Below, piece by piece: positions 1-9,050 of a DNA stretch of 64,000 nt (position 1 is its first letter; each line of letters opens with the position of its first letter). A program made the translations under genes and the position numbers. The DNA comes from Nocardia shimofusensis NBRC 100134 (GTDB lineage: Bacteria; Actinomycetota; Actinomycetes; Mycobacteriales; Mycobacteriaceae): assembly GCF_001613125.1 (NCBI RefSeq), contig NZ_BDBT01000023.1, positions 1-64,000 of the forward strand, read 5' to 3'. A model generated the notes under the pieces. It saw only the letters and a list, made by a program, of their open reading frames with translations, searched no databases and was not told the DNA's origin.

Positions 1-711
1 GCCCGCGACGGCGCCGCGGTGGCCGTGAATTACCGGCGCGACGCGGCGGCCGCCGACGAGGTGGTCGAGCAGATCGTCGCCGCAGGTGGTCGCGCGGCGG
101 CCTATTGCGCCTCGATCGACGACGAGGCGGCGGTCGCTCAGATGGTGACCGCGATCCGGGCCGAGCTGGGCCCGGTGGATCTGATCGTCAGCAATGCCGG
201 CTCGGCCAGTCGCGGTCAGGACGTCGCCTCGACGCCGCGCGCCGACTACCTGCAGCTGATGCAGGTGCACGCCTTCGGCCCGATCGCGCTCATCCAGCAA
301 GTGCTGCCGGACATGCGCAAGGCCGCGGCGGGGGAGGCGGGCCGCGGTGACATCGTGATGATCTCCTCCAACACCACGCTGTCCGCGCCCCCGAATTCCG
401 CGCCCTACACCATGGCCAAGGCTGCGATGGAGACCTGCGTGCGCACCATCGCGCGCGAGGAGCGCCGCTACGGCATCCATGCCAATATCGTCGCGCCCGG
501 TCTGATCGCCACCGAGATGGGTAAACGACTCGTCTCCGCGGCGCGCGGCGCCGACATCGGCGATCTCGACGCCGACTCGCCGTTCGGGCGGGTCTGCCGT
601 CCGGAGGATGTCGCGGGCACCGTGGCGTTCCTGGTCTCGCCGGACTCCGGCTACGTGACCGGACAGCGGCTGGTCGTCGACGGCGGCGGCCCGAACCCGA
701 CGATTTTCTGA
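1..711 (+). CDS. SDR family oxidoreductase (5' end outside window)
   Basis: Short-chain dehydrogenase/reductase, expected to interconvert an alcohol and a ketone with NAD(P). The frame is open from base 1, so the N-terminal Rossmann GxxxGxG segment lies upstream; a GTG at 19 is probably not the true start. Visible SDR hallmarks are the NAG motif (SNAGSA), the catalytic Tyr-x-x-x-Lys (YTMAKAA) preceded by the conserved Ser region (ISSNT), and the PG motif after the active site (IVAPGLIATEM). The C-terminus (YVTGQRLVVDGGG) is typical of the FabG-like classical group. It is followed 25 nt later by the phosphotransferase gene, so it is probably the upstream member of that operon. The substrate cannot be inferred. 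Confidence 0.9.
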   Translation, partial: ARDGAAVAVNYRRDAAAADEVVEQIVAAGGRAAAYCASIDDEAAVAQMVTAIRAELGPVDLIVSNAGSASRGQDVASTPRADYLQLMQVHAFGPIALIQQVLPDMRKAAAGEAGRGDIVMISSNTTLSAPPNSAPYTMAKAAMETCVRTIAREERRYGIHANIVAPGLIATEMGKRLVSAARGADIGDLDADSPFGRVCRPEDVAGTVAFLVSPDSGYVTGQRLVVDGGGPNPTIF

Positions 712-736
712 CGACCGAGAAACAAGGGAGGCTTCC

Positions 737-1825
737 GTGACGACCGTGGCCGAGGCAGACACCCCAGGCACCACCGGCACCATCGCTACCGAGCACGACG
801 ATTTCTTCGCCGAGCTGACCGCATCGCTGGACACCGCGCTGTCCGCGGACGGGACACTGCGTTTGATCGACATCGACCAGCGCGGGGAGGGCAACTCCTG
901 GGAGACCTACCTGGTCACCGCCGAGTGGACCAGGGGCGCCGATCGACGCACCGCGACGTACGCGGTCAAGCGCCAGCCGGTCAGCGGCATCACCGGCGAC
1001 TACGACGTGAGCCGTGAAGTCGCGCTGCTGACCGCCGCCGACCGGGCCGGAATGCGGGTCCCCGCCGTGCTCGCACACCGCGGCGAGCACGACGGCGCAC
1101 GCGGGTTCTTCGTGATGGAGAAGGTGCCGGGCTTCATCCCGATGCCGGGCACCGTCTCCCGCCTGATCCCCGACGCCGACCTGCGCGCGGAGCTCGGGCG
1201 GCAGGTCGCCAGGGAGATGGCCCGCCTGCACAGCGTCGATCCGGCCTCGATGGGATTGGACATGCTCGGGCCGGTGCCCGACGGCGCCGACACCGGCCGG
1301 ATCGAGAACGACAAGTGGGCCGGCGCGTACCGCGAGGTCGCCGACATCCCGATCCCCGTGCTCGACCTGGCCTGCGCCTGGCTCGACCACCGCGCCGACG
1401 CCGTCTCCGGACGGGTGAGCCTGGTGCACAACGATTTCCGGATCGGCAATCTGGTGATCGAGGACGGATCCATCTCCGGCGTGCTGGATTGGGAGACCGC
1501 GCACTTCTCCGATCCGGTGGCCGATATCGCCTGGTTCGCGCAGCGCACCTCGCGTGGCCGGTCGCCGCTGCTGTGCAAGCTGATCGAGCTCGAGCCGTTC
1601 CTCGACGAGTACGAGCGGGCAGGCGGCTGGCGGCCGAGCCCCGAAACGCTCACCTGGTGGTCGGTCCAATCCCTGGTCAAGACCGCTGTGGGCTGTCTGC
1701 AGGCCGTGGATGTCTACAAACGCGGGGACCGCGACGAACTGCGGTACTCCAACATGGCCCACAGCGTCTACTACAGCGTCGGCTGGCTGACGAAGATGCT
1801 CCGCGACAGAGAATGGGGACTCTGA
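737..1825 (+). CDS. phosphotransferase family protein (APH/choline-kinase fold)
   Basis: A 362-residue kinase-fold protein of the APH family commonly found beside acyl-CoA dehydrogenases and ligases in actinobacterial lipid or steroid catabolic clusters. The catalytic Brenner motif is intact (SLVHNDFRIGN, with His231-Asn-Asp233), and the metal-binding DWE follows near residue 254 (GVLDWETAHF). GTG start at 737 is preceded by GGGAGG about 6 nt upstream. The natural substrate of this subgroup is generally unknown; antibiotic resistance should not be assumed. The next gene begins 1 nt after its stop, so the two are translationally coupled. Confidence 0.85.
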   Translation: MTTVAEADTPGTTGTIATEHDDFFAELTASLDTALSADGTLRLIDIDQRGEGNSWETYLVTAEWTRGADRRTATYAVKRQPVSGITGDYDVSREVALLTAADRAGMRVPAVLAHRGEHDGARGFFVMEKVPGFIPMPGTVSRLIPDADLRAELGRQVAREMARLHSVDPASMGLDMLGPVPDGADTGRIENDKWAGAYREVADIPIPVLDLACAWLDHRADAVSGRVSLVHNDFRIGNLVIEDGSISGVLDWETAHFSDPVADIAWFAQRTSRGRSPLLCKLIELEPFLDEYERAGGWRPSPETLTWWSVQSLVKTAVGCLQAVDVYKRGDRDELRYSNMAHSVYYSVGWLTKMLRDREWGL

Positions 1826-1826
1826 C

Positions 1827-2237
1827 ATGACCGTCTACTCGACCGACCTCACCGGCCTGCTGAACACGATCAAGGACACGCTGGGCCACCGCGTCGCGCC
1901 CGCGCTGCCGGACGGCACCGCCCGCCAGGAACTCGCCGCGGTGCTCGAGCAGCTCGACAACCTCACCCAGCGGGTCGCTTGGGACCAGGCGCGGCTCGCC
2001 CAGGACTGCGCACGCACCGAGGAACTGGCGATGCGCCTCGGGCTCGCGCCCGCCGCCGACAGCAGTGCCGATGTCGACACCCTTCGCACTCGCCGACGCG
2101 AAATCTCCGAGCTCCTTCATGAGGCCTATCGCGACGGCGCGCCGCGCGCCGGGCTCGTCGACTCGGTTCTGGAGTTCTCGGGAACGGATGTCGCCGAACA
2201 GATCTCGGTGGGCCTGCGCGCCGGACTACCGATCTGA
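1827..2237 (+). CDS. small protein coupled to phosphotransferase (possibly DUF6285)
   Basis: A 136-residue predicted all-helical protein starting at the ATG 1 nt after the phosphotransferase stop. It contains two regions rich in Leu/Ala/Glu heptad-like spacing and no recognisable catalytic motif. In related actinobacterial clusters a DUF6285 protein occupies this position next to the APH-like gene, and the N-terminal pattern (LLNTIKDTLGHRVAPAL) is compatible with it, but I assign this only by context. It may be an accessory or stabilising subunit of the phosphotransferase. The last gene before a terminator at 2332. Confidence 0.7.
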   Translation: MTVYSTDLTGLLNTIKDTLGHRVAPALPDGTARQELAAVLEQLDNLTQRVAWDQARLAQDCARTEELAMRLGLAPAADSSADVDTLRTRRREISELLHEAYRDGAPRAGLVDSVLEFSGTDVAEQISVGLRAGLPI

Positions 2238-2331
2238 CCCGGAATATCCGGCGCGCAGAGCCCAGCCCTTCATGGCCGGGCCGACGCATCGACGGTTGGG
2301 TGTCAAACCCCACGTGATCTGATCACCTACC

Positions 2332-2362
2332 GCCGGGCCACCCCACGGGGCGGCCCGGCTTT
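2332..2362 (+). terminator. intrinsic terminator after SDR-phosphotransferase operon
   Basis: Perfect 8-bp inverted repeat GCCGGGCC (2332-2339) and GGCCCGGC (2352-2359) followed by TTTC. It closes the 1-2237 operon just upstream of the acyl-CoA ligase gene. Confidence 0.6.
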
Positions 2363-2384
2363 CGACTATCGGAGGAGGGCGCAG

Positions 2385-3920
2385 ATGCGCGTCCACGAAC
2401 TACTGGACCACTGGGCCGACCGCTTCCCGGACGAGATCTATCTGACCGACGGCAGCCGCAGTCTCACCTGGGACGAGATGCGCCGGTGGACACACCGGGT
2501 CGGCAACTGGCTGGCGGGCACACTCCAGCCCGGCGAGCGCTTCTGCATGCTCGACCGCAACTCGCTGGAGATGATCGCGCTGTACTTCGGCGCGTCGCGG
2601 GCCGGTGTGGTGCCGGTGCCGCTCAACTTCCGTCTGGCACCCCAGGAATGGAAATACATCGCCGAGGACGCGGGTTGCCGCCTGGCCGTCGTCCACGAGG
2701 ACTACGCGCAGGCACTGACCTCGACCGTCCCCGGCATCACAGCGTCGGTCATCCGCGACGGCAGCGCATCGCGTCTGAGATTCGCCGACGAGGTGGCGGC
2801 GACCTCCGCCGACGCGATCGACCGGGACGTCCCCGCCGACGCGATCTACCACCAGATGTACACCAGCGGCACCACCGGAAAGCCCAAGGGCGCGATGGTG
2901 TCCCACCGGTCGGCCTGCGCGAACGCCCTACAGATCCAGCTGGCGCTGGGTTCGGTGCGCCGCGCCACGCTATGCGTCATGCCCCTGTTCCACGCCGGCG
3001 CCGCGCTACAGATCTTGGCGTACACCTCGGGCGGGTGTTCGGTGCACGTGGTCCGGGATTTCGACCGGACCGATGTGCTGCGGGAGATGTCCGAGCGCGG
3101 AATCCAGCTCCTCACGCTTGCCCCGGCGATGATCCAGAGCATGATCGACGACCCACTGGCCGCCGAACTGGACTTCTCTGCCCTGGAGCTGATGGTCTAC
3201 GGCTCGGCGCCGATGGCGGTCGAGCTCGTGAAGAGAGCGATGGACGTGTTCGGCTGCGACTTCGCGCAGGCGTATGGGATGACCGAAACCTGCGCGGTGG
3301 CCACCATTCTCACCCCGGAGGACCATCACCGGGCGCTGGCGGGCCGTCCGGAGATCCTGGCCTCGGCGGGACGTCCGGTCCTCGGATCCTCGGTGCACGT
3401 GGTCGGACGCGACGGCGCGACGCTTCCGAGCGGCGCCGTCGGCGAGATCGTGGTCCGCGGACCGCAACTCATGGATGGCTACTGGGGACTCCCGGACGCG
3501 ACCCGAGCCGCGCTCGAGGGCGGGTGGATGCACACCGGCGACGCCGGTTACCTCGATGCCGAGGGCTTCCTGTTCATCTCCGATCGCGTCAAGGACATGA
3601 TCGTCTCGGGCGGCGAGAACATCTACCCGCGGGAGATCGAGGAGATCCTGTTCGAGATGGCAGGTATCGCCGACGTGGCGGTCATCGGCGTGCCGAGCGA
3701 ACGGTGGGGTGAGAGTCCCATCGCCGTGGTCGTGCCCGCCGCGGGTGCGACGGTCACCGAGCAGATGGTTCTGGACCACTGCCGGGCTCACCTCGCGAAG
3801 TTCAAATGCCCTGTGTCCGTGACATTTGTCGACGCGCTGCCGCGCAGCGCGGTCGGTAAGGTCCTCAAACGCGATCTGCGCGAACCCTATTGGCAGGGCC
3901 GGGATCGTCGCATCAACTGA
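2385..3920 (+). CDS. class I adenylate-forming acyl-CoA ligase (FadD-like)
   Basis: A 511-residue ANL-superfamily ligase expected to activate a carboxylic acid with ATP and CoA through an acyl-adenylate. The P-loop motif YTSGTTGKPKG is at residues 159-169, followed by the A5-type motif QAYGMTETC, the A7/A8 hinge motifs (HTGDAGYLDAEGFLFISDR and KDMIVSGGENIYPREIE) and the C-terminal catalytic lysine motif PRSAVGKVLKRDL. All catalytic elements are present. Start ATG 2385 follows GGAGGAGG. It is monocistronic, bounded by a terminator on each side, and converges on the Baeyer-Villiger monooxygenase gene. Likely activates the acid released by the neighbouring oxygenase/esterase genes; chain length or aromatic preference cannot be read from sequence. 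Confidence 0.92.
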   Translation: MRVHELLDHWADRFPDEIYLTDGSRSLTWDEMRRWTHRVGNWLAGTLQPGERFCMLDRNSLEMIALYFGASRAGVVPVPLNFRLAPQEWKYIAEDAGCRLAVVHEDYAQALTSTVPGITASVIRDGSASRLRFADEVAATSADAIDRDVPADAIYHQMYTSGTTGKPKGAMVSHRSACANALQIQLALGSVRRATLCVMPLFHAGAALQILAYTSGGCSVHVVRDFDRTDVLREMSERGIQLLTLAPAMIQSMIDDPLAAELDFSALELMVYGSAPMAVELVKRAMDVFGCDFAQAYGMTETCAVATILTPEDHHRALAGRPEILASAGRPVLGSSVHVVGRDGATLPSGAVGEIVVRGPQLMDGYWGLPDATRAALEGGWMHTGDAGYLDAEGFLFISDRVKDMIVSGGENIYPREIEEILFEMAGIADVAVIGVPSERWGESPIAVVVPAAGATVTEQMVLDHCRAHLAKFKCPVSVTFVDALPRSAVGKVLKRDLREPYWQGRDRRIN

Positions 3921-3962
3921 GCGCAGCCGCCGCCGTCGACCGCGCCTCGGCAGTCCTCGCAA

Positions 3963-4000
3963 ACGAGTTCGCCGGATCCCGTAGGACCCGGCGAACTCGT
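3963..4000. terminator. bidirectional terminator between convergent genes
   Basis: Perfect 13-bp inverted repeat: ACGAGTTCGCCGG (3963-3975) and CCGGCGAACTCGT (3988-4000) with a 12-nt loop. It lies between the stops of the acyl-CoA ligase (+) and the monooxygenase (-). Confidence 0.8.
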
Positions 4001-4028
4001 CTGGCGTTCCGGCGGCTCGCCGCGAGCG

Positions 4029-5963
4029 TCAGCCCGTCTTCTGCGGCGTCGCCACGAAGTCGGCGGGTTCGGGCTGCTGTGTCCGCGTCCAGTATTCGAT
4101 CACCGGCCACGGCGAATTGGTCACCACTCGTCCGCTGGAGTTGCGGTAGTAGCTGGTCACGCCGTCCATGGCGTACACCATGCGGGAGTTCGCCTCGTCG
4201 AGTTCGTCGTTGTACCGGTCGTAGGCTTCCTGGCGGCATTCCAGGGTCGCCAGGTCGTCGGTCACCAGGCGGCTGATCGCCTCGACGACATAACGGACCT
4301 GCGCCTCGCCGATAGTGATGAAACTTCCGCCCGGCGGATTGGTGTTCGGGCCGTAGAGGAAGAACAGGTTCGGATAGCCCGGCGTGGTGATGCCCAGATG
4401 GGCGCGCCCGTTGTCGTCGTCCCAGTGCTCGCGCAGCGCGATGCCGTCACGGCCGCGGATGTCCATCGGGTACAGGTAGCGCTGCTGCTGGAAGCCCGTG
4501 CACAGGATCAGCACGTCGATCTCGCGTTCCTCACCGCCCGCGGTGACGAGCCCGGCCGGCGTCAGCCGCTCGACACTGTCGGTGAGCAGTTCGACATGCG
4601 GCTTCACCAGCGTGGTGAACCAGCCGTTGTCGATCAGCAGCCGCTTGCCGAACGGCGGGTAGGTGGGCAGCGTCTGCTCACGCAGCTGCTCGTGCCCGGC
4701 CAGCTGCTGTTCCAGATACTGGGTGAGGTAAGCGCGGTACGCGTCGTTGAGCGAGCTGACGAGCTTGCCCTTCGCCTCGCGCTGCGGGTCGACCGGCAGG
4801 GCGGCGTAGGTGCGTTCGGTGTAGAGCCAGTACAGCCGGAACCGGTACCAGCCGCGGTAGAAGGGAATGTTGTCGAACAGCCAGTGCTTGGACTGCGGCG
4901 AGGGCTGGAAATAGTTCTCGTTGGGCGCGATCCATTGCGGCTGACGCTGCAGCACGACCATGCTCTGCACCTGGTCGGCGATGGCCACGACCAGCTGCAT
5001 GGCGGCGGCGCCGCTGCCCACGACCGCCACCCGCTTGCCGGTGAGGTCGATGTCCTCGGGCCAGCGCGCCGCATGCACGATTCGGCCGCGGAAATCCTCC
5101 GTGCCGGGGAACTCCGGGACATTGGGGGTGCTGTGCAGGCCGGCCGCGGTCACCAGCGCGGTGGCGCGCAGTTCCTGTCGCTCGCCGTCGGGTCCGGTCA
5201 CCGAGATCACCCACTGCCGGGCCTGGTCGTCCCAGACCGCGCTGTCGACGGAGTGGCGCAGCCGGATCTTGTCGAGCACGCCGGATTCGCGGGCGACATC
5301 CTCGAGGTAGGCGAAGATCTCGTCGCGGCGGGCGAAGTTTTCGGTCCAGTTCTTGGGCCGGAACGAGTAGGAGTACAGATCGCTGGGGATGTCGACGCGC
5401 GCGCCGGGATAGGTGTTCTCCCACCAGGTGCCGCCGATGCGGTCGTTGCGCTCGAACACGGTGTAGGGAATGCCCGCCTTGTCGAGGTGGATGGCGCAGG
5501 CCAGGCCGGAGATACCCGCGCCGACGATGACGACGCCGAAGCCGGGCCGGTCGTGTTCGATGAGCGCCCCGATGTCGGCGGGTTCGAACGGGGTGAAGCC
5601 GAGTTGTTCGGCGATCATGGGGGAGTAGGTCTCCGGAATCGGCTCGCCCATGACGGTGCTCATCAGGCGAGCGAGTTCGCCACCGGTCGGTGCGGGCCGC
5701 GCGATCGGCTTGCCCTTGCTCCAATCGAGGATGGCGTCGGTGGCCGCGTCGTGGATCTCGGCTTGGATGGCCGGATCGAGTCCGCCCGAGTTCAGTTCCT
5801 CGTACCCCTTGGGGGCGGCGGGGAGGTAGGGCGCCGACAGCCACTTCTCCTCGCCGGTCAGCTGGTAGATCACCGGCAGCAGGCAGGGGATGTTGGCCGC
5901 GGTGACGGCGGCGTGCACGGTGGCGCGGTCGAGATGGGGGTTCGGTGGGATGGTCGGGCTCAT
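4029..5963 (-). CDS. Baeyer-Villiger monooxygenase, 4-hydroxyacetophenone monooxygenase type
   Basis: A 644-residue FAD/NADPH-dependent monooxygenase that inserts oxygen next to a ketone to give an ester or lactone. Two Rossmann motifs are present, GAGISG at 148-153 for FAD and GSGAAA near 316-321 for NADPH. Between them is the type I BVMO fingerprint FxGxxxHxxxWP (FRGRIVHAARWP, residues 291-302). The roughly 140-residue N-terminal extension before the FAD motif and the total length match the hydroxyacetophenone monooxygenase subgroup rather than cyclohexanone monooxygenases (about 540 residues). It is 29 nt downstream of the LLM oxidoreductase and probably co-transcribed. Ketone substrate unknown. 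The two esterases at 13.6 and 15.2 kb are natural partners for hydrolysing its product. Confidence 0.92.
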   Translation of the reverse strand: MSPTIPPNPHLDRATVHAAVTAANIPCLLPVIYQLTGEEKWLSAPYLPAAPKGYEELNSGGLDPAIQAEIHDAATDAILDWSKGKPIARPAPTGGELARLMSTVMGEPIPETYSPMIAEQLGFTPFEPADIGALIEHDRPGFGVVIVGAGISGLACAIHLDKAGIPYTVFERNDRIGGTWWENTYPGARVDIPSDLYSYSFRPKNWTENFARRDEIFAYLEDVARESGVLDKIRLRHSVDSAVWDDQARQWVISVTGPDGERQELRATALVTAAGLHSTPNVPEFPGTEDFRGRIVHAARWPEDIDLTGKRVAVVGSGAAAMQLVVAIADQVQSMVVLQRQPQWIAPNENYFQPSPQSKHWLFDNIPFYRGWYRFRLYWLYTERTYAALPVDPQREAKGKLVSSLNDAYRAYLTQYLEQQLAGHEQLREQTLPTYPPFGKRLLIDNGWFTTLVKPHVELLTDSVERLTPAGLVTAGGEEREIDVLILCTGFQQQRYLYPMDIRGRDGIALREHWDDDNGRAHLGITTPGYPNLFFLYGPNTNPPGGSFITIGEAQVRYVVEAISRLVTDDLATLECRQEAYDRYNDELDEANSRMVYAMDGVTSYYRNSSGRVVTNSPWPVIEYWTRTQQPEPADFVATPQKTG

Positions 5964-5992
5964 ATCGTGTCCTTCGGGAGTGGATCGGATGG

Positions 5993-7033
5993 TCAGTCGG
6001 TCAGTGAGCGCAGGAGTTCGATCGTCGAGAGCCGCTCGGCGTGGGTCGGGGCCATCGGGCTGACATCGAGCAGCCCGACGCCGATCTCGCGGAGCATCGC
6101 GACCCGCTCGGCGACATAGGAGGCCGGACCGATCAGCGAGGTCGCGCGCACGAGCTCGTCGGGGACGGCGGCGGCCGCCTCACGGTGCTTGCCCGAGAGG
6201 AACAAGTCCTGGATCGCCTCGGCCTCCTCGACGAATCCGTATCGCTTGGCCAGGTCGTTGTAGAAGTTGCGGGTGCGCGAACCCATGCCGCCGATGTAGA
6301 GGGCGAGCTGGGGACGGGCCCGGTCGAGCCACGGCGCGGGATCCTCGACGACAGCCAGGGGAACCCGCACGATGATGTTCAGCTCGCCCAGTTCGGGGGC
6401 GCGCTTGGCCTTGCCGCGGCGCAGCGCCTCGCCCCACACCGCTTCCAGCTTCTCCGGGTGGAAGAAGATGGGCTCCCACCCCTCGGCGACTTCGGCGGTG
6501 AGTTCGACCATCTTCTCGCCCAGGGCGGCGATGGAGACCGGAATCCGGTCGCGCACCGGATGGTTGATCAGCTTCAGCGGCTTGCCCAGTCCGGTTCCGC
6601 GACCGGCGGGCAGGGGGATCTGGAAGTGCCTGCCCTCGTGACGCAGCGCTTCACGCCGCCACACGGTCCGGCAGATCTCGATGGTCTCCCTGGTCTTGCC
6701 CAGCGTGTGCCCGAAGGCGACGCCGTGGAAGCCCTCGACCACCTGCGGTCCCGAGGCGCCGAGGCCGAGCCGGAATCTTCCCTTCGACACATAGTCGAGG
6801 CCGGCGGCGGTCATGGCCAGGGTGGTCGGGGTGCGGGAGTCGATCGGGAGGATGCCGGTGGCGAGTTCGATCGTGGAGGTCCTGGCCGCGAGATAGCCGA
6901 GCTGGCTGACCGCGTCGAACGTGTAGGCCTCGCCCATCGTCACCGAGTCGAGCCCGGCGGCTTCGTAATCGACTATCTGTGCGGCGATCTCGTCGAACGG
7001 TGGACCGAAGTCCAGCACGGTGCCGATACGCAT
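5993..7033 (-). CDS. LLM class flavin/F420-dependent oxidoreductase
   Basis: A 346-residue TIM-barrel oxidoreductase of the luciferase-like (LLM) superfamily; the N-terminus (MRIGTVLDFG) and the segment IELATGILPIDSRTP are typical of actinobacterial members predicted to use F420 or FMN. Start chosen at ATG 7033 because AGGAAAG lies 5-6 nt upstream; an in-frame ATG at 7054 would add seven residues without a ribosome site. It is the first gene of a two-gene unit with the Baeyer-Villiger monooxygenase and is transcribed away from the HsaA-like gene. Two copies of the TTART-N4-ACTATG motif lie 113 and 178 nt upstream. Its role could be reduction or oxidation of a pathway intermediate. Confidence 0.88.
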   Translation of the reverse strand: MRIGTVLDFGPPFDEIAAQIVDYEAAGLDSVTMGEAYTFDAVSQLGYLAARTSTIELATGILPIDSRTPTTLAMTAAGLDYVSKGRFRLGLGASGPQVVEGFHGVAFGHTLGKTRETIEICRTVWRREALRHEGRHFQIPLPAGRGTGLGKPLKLINHPVRDRIPVSIAALGEKMVELTAEVAEGWEPIFFHPEKLEAVWGEALRRGKAKRAPELGELNIIVRVPLAVVEDPAPWLDRARPQLALYIGGMGSRTRNFYNDLAKRYGFVEEAEAIQDLFLSGKHREAAAAVPDELVRATSLIGPASYVAERVAMLREIGVGLLDVSPMAPTHAERLSTIELLRSLTD

Positions 7034-7145
7034 GTGCTTTCCTGCTTTCCGCAAGTCGCAGCCCGCGCTGCGATCGGATGATGTTGCGGCCGACCGTGCC
7101 GATCGGCCACGGAAGCCGCGGCCGAGGCTCGCCGTCGATGTGTTG

Positions 7146-7161
7146 TTAATGCTAACTATGG
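7146..7161. promoter_or_regulatory. operator-like motif copy 1 (TTAAT-N4-ACTATG)
   Basis: TTAATGCTAACTATGG matches the consensus TTART-N4-ACTATGK shared with three other sites. It is 113 nt upstream of the LLM oxidoreductase start. The left half TTAAT departs from TTAGT by one base, so it may be the weakest site. Confidence 0.45.
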
Positions 7162-7210
7162 CTTTGATTGCCAGTCAATGGCGCATAAAGTCGTAAATTA
7201 GGGCACAAAG

Positions 7211-7226
7211 TTAGTTACTACTATGG
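7211..7226. promoter_or_regulatory. operator-like motif copy 2 (TTAGT-N4-ACTATG)
   Basis: TTAGTTACTACTATGG, an imperfect dyad TTAGT/ACTAT. Reversed, it carries the 12-mer TAGTAGTAACTA found at copy 3, so it can be read in both orientations. It also shares AAAGTTAGT (7207-7215) with the copy upstream of the esterase (13555-13563). Confidence 0.55.
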
Positions 7227-7523
7227 TCTGACGAGAGTCCTCAATCGGCGAGAGGTCGAGATCGTAGGTGGCGATCCGTCGACCTGGACCTCCGCGAGCC
7301 CCATGGTTGTGATGCTCGGGTTCGCGACAACGTGCAGTGCCTGCCCCTTCCGGCGCGAACGCGGCAACGCGAGAGGCGGCCGGCCCGCCGGGCGTCTCGC
7401 TCGCGGGGTGCGCGAGCCGTGGAGGCAGCGCGCGAAGCCGGCCGATCGAACCGAGTGTGAACGAGCATTTCGGATTGACACTGAACGAAACACTACTCTG
7501 GCCTGCGGGATTTAGTCTTGACA

Positions 7524-7552
7524 TTAGTAGTAACTATGTTACGTTGCTCACA
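7524..7552. promoter_or_regulatory. operator/promoter motif copy 3 upstream of HsaA-like gene
   Basis: TTAGTAGTAACTATG followed by TTACG and GCTCACA; 24 of 29 positions equal those at 13559-13587 upstream of the first esterase. It contains a perfect GTAAC-TAT-GTTAC dyad at 7530-7542 and follows a TTGACA at 7518-7523. The conserved TATGTT may be a -10 element. Likely the binding site of a TetR-type or similar regulator that is not encoded in the cluster. Confidence 0.6.
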
Positions 7553-7672
7553 ACAGCGCCTATTCGAGCCGGCCTTGGCGGGCGCTGCAGGGGGCAGGGA
7601 AGACCGGATGCGTGGGAGCCACTCGACTGCCGAGCGCGCCTCCGGATGGACATCCGTACGAAAGGCATGAAC

Positions 7673-8872
7673 ATGACTGAGACGCTGACCCGTGAGGCAG
7701 CTACCGGCAGCGACCGGGTGACCGACTATGTGCAGCGCGCTCGTTCGATCGCGCCGCTGATCAGGGAGGAGGCCGCCGCCATCGAGCGTGATCGCACGAT
7801 CACGAAGCCGGTCGCGGACGCGCTGGTCGAACTGGGTCTGCACCGGATGCTGGAGCCCGAGGAACTCGGCGGCGGCGGTCTCCTGCCCAGCGAGGGCATG
7901 CGGGTGTACGAAGAGCTCGCCAAGGCCGACGGCTCGACCGGATGGGCCGTGATGGCCAGTACCTGGGGCACCGCAGGCGTGATCGGCCATCTCGCGCCCG
8001 AGGTCATGGACGCGTTGCTGAGCAAGGACGAACCCTTCATCGCCGCGGGGCAGCTTCTCCCGAGGCATCCCGGTGTCCAGGTCGAGGGTGGATACATCAT
8101 CGACGGCGGCTACTCCTTCGCGAGCGGTTCGGATCACGCGACCTGGATCGGTGCGGGTTTCTACGTCGCCGACGAACAGGGCAATCCGATCCTGGGCGCC
8201 AACGGTCAGCCGCAGGCACGTATCGCCTTGCTGCCCAAGGATCAGGTCGAGTTCAAGAACAACTGGGATGTCTGGGGGCTGGCAGGCACCGGCAGCCACG
8301 ACTACACGGTCTCGAAGAAGTTCGTGCCCGCGGAGTACACCACGCAGACCTTCGGCGGCACGCCGACGCGCTCCGAGACCCTGTACAAGCTGGGCAACGA
8401 GTTCGTCGGCGGCATCTGCCACGCGCCGATCGTGCTCGGAATCGCCACTCGCGCCCTGGAACTGGTAGCGAAGATCACCGACGGCAAAGTCCGTCCCACC
8501 TATTCGGTTCCGGTCGGCGAGGCCGATATCTTCCGGGTCGATTTCGCTCGCAAGGAAGCCGAGCTGCAGGCCGCACGCCTCTACTGCTACGACGTCGTCG
8601 AGTCGGCCGAAGCCGCGGTGAACGCCGGGCAGCCGGTGACCCCCGAACAGATCGCCCGCGCGGCGCAGATGCTGTCGTGGGTGCACGAGGTCACCGCCGA
8701 CATCGTGATGTTCGCGCATCGCTGGGGCGGCAGCCAGAGCATCGGCCGGACCAGCACGCTGGGCCGCTTCGTGCGGGACATGAACGTGGCGACTCAGCAC
8801 CTGCTCGTCGACCCGAAGATGTTCGTCGACGCCGCCGCGGTCCTGCTGCCGATCTACGCCGCCGAGGCGTGA
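7673..8872 (+). CDS. HsaA-like flavin-dependent monooxygenase (acyl-CoA dehydrogenase fold)
   Basis: About 399 residues with the acyl-CoA dehydrogenase fold and the type-2 C-terminal domain found in oxygenase components of two-component flavin monooxygenases (HsaA, HpaB-like group D enzymes). The N-terminal EEAAAIERDRTITKPV, the central SGSDHATWIGAG and the C-terminal AHRWGGSQSI segments support this. Such enzymes hydroxylate an aromatic or activated ring using reduced flavin supplied by a separate reductase; the flavin reductase at 14638 is the obvious candidate. Start ATG 7673 has AAAGG 7-8 nt upstream; the ATG at 7667 is too close to it. Followed by a strong hairpin. An ordinary acyl-CoA dehydrogenase cannot be fully excluded. 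Confidence 0.85.
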   Translation: MTETLTREAATGSDRVTDYVQRARSIAPLIREEAAAIERDRTITKPVADALVELGLHRMLEPEELGGGGLLPSEGMRVYEELAKADGSTGWAVMASTWGTAGVIGHLAPEVMDALLSKDEPFIAAGQLLPRHPGVQVEGGYIIDGGYSFASGSDHATWIGAGFYVADEQGNPILGANGQPQARIALLPKDQVEFKNNWDVWGLAGTGSHDYTVSKKFVPAEYTTQTFGGTPTRSETLYKLGNEFVGGICHAPIVLGIATRALELVAKITDGKVRPTYSVPVGEADIFRVDFARKEAELQAARLYCYDVVESAEAAVNAGQPVTPEQIARAAQMLSWVHEVTADIVMFAHRWGGSQSIGRTSTLGRFVRDMNVATQHLLVDPKMFVDAAAVLLPIYAAEA

Positions 8873-8914
8873 ACATCTGACGAGGCCGGACCCGGTCGCC
8901 GCACATCGCACGAT

Positions 8915-8942
8915 GGGCATGCCGCGTGAGCGCGGCATGCCC
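8915..8942 (+). terminator. hairpin terminator after HsaA-like gene
   Basis: Perfect 12-bp inverted repeat GGGCATGCCGCG (8915-8926), loop TGAG, CGCGGCATGCCC (8931-8942), located 43 nt after the stop and before the next gene. Confidence 0.75.
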
Positions 8943-9050
8943 TTCGGCCGTGGCCGACGCCTCCCGTAGATCCCGCCGTCGAGCCACGAAGTGCACGAAA
9001 CAGTTCTCGACCTGCCGTGGGTGGGTCGACAAGCGTGAGAGGCACCCACG

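Larger units (their letters stand above)
7034..7672. other. divergent control region between LLM and HsaA-like genes
   Basis: About 640 nt without a convincing gene; an open frame running through it in phase with the HsaA-like gene lacks a ribosome site and resembles no N-terminus of that family. It is visibly less GC-rich from 7141 to 7240 and around 7500-7560. It contains three of the four TTART-N4-ACTATG motifs and a TTGACA hexamer at 7518-7523. The 12-mer TAGTAGTAACTA occurs at 7525-7536 and, inverted, at 7212-7223. Confidence 0.7.

Noticed and set aside
737..1825. Aminoglycoside resistance gene
   Set aside because: The APH-like fold is common in catabolic clusters, and the operon context points to metabolism.
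4398..6119. 573-codon open frame on the plus strand
   Set aside because: It is antisense to the Baeyer-Villiger monooxygenase, which has all diagnostic motifs.
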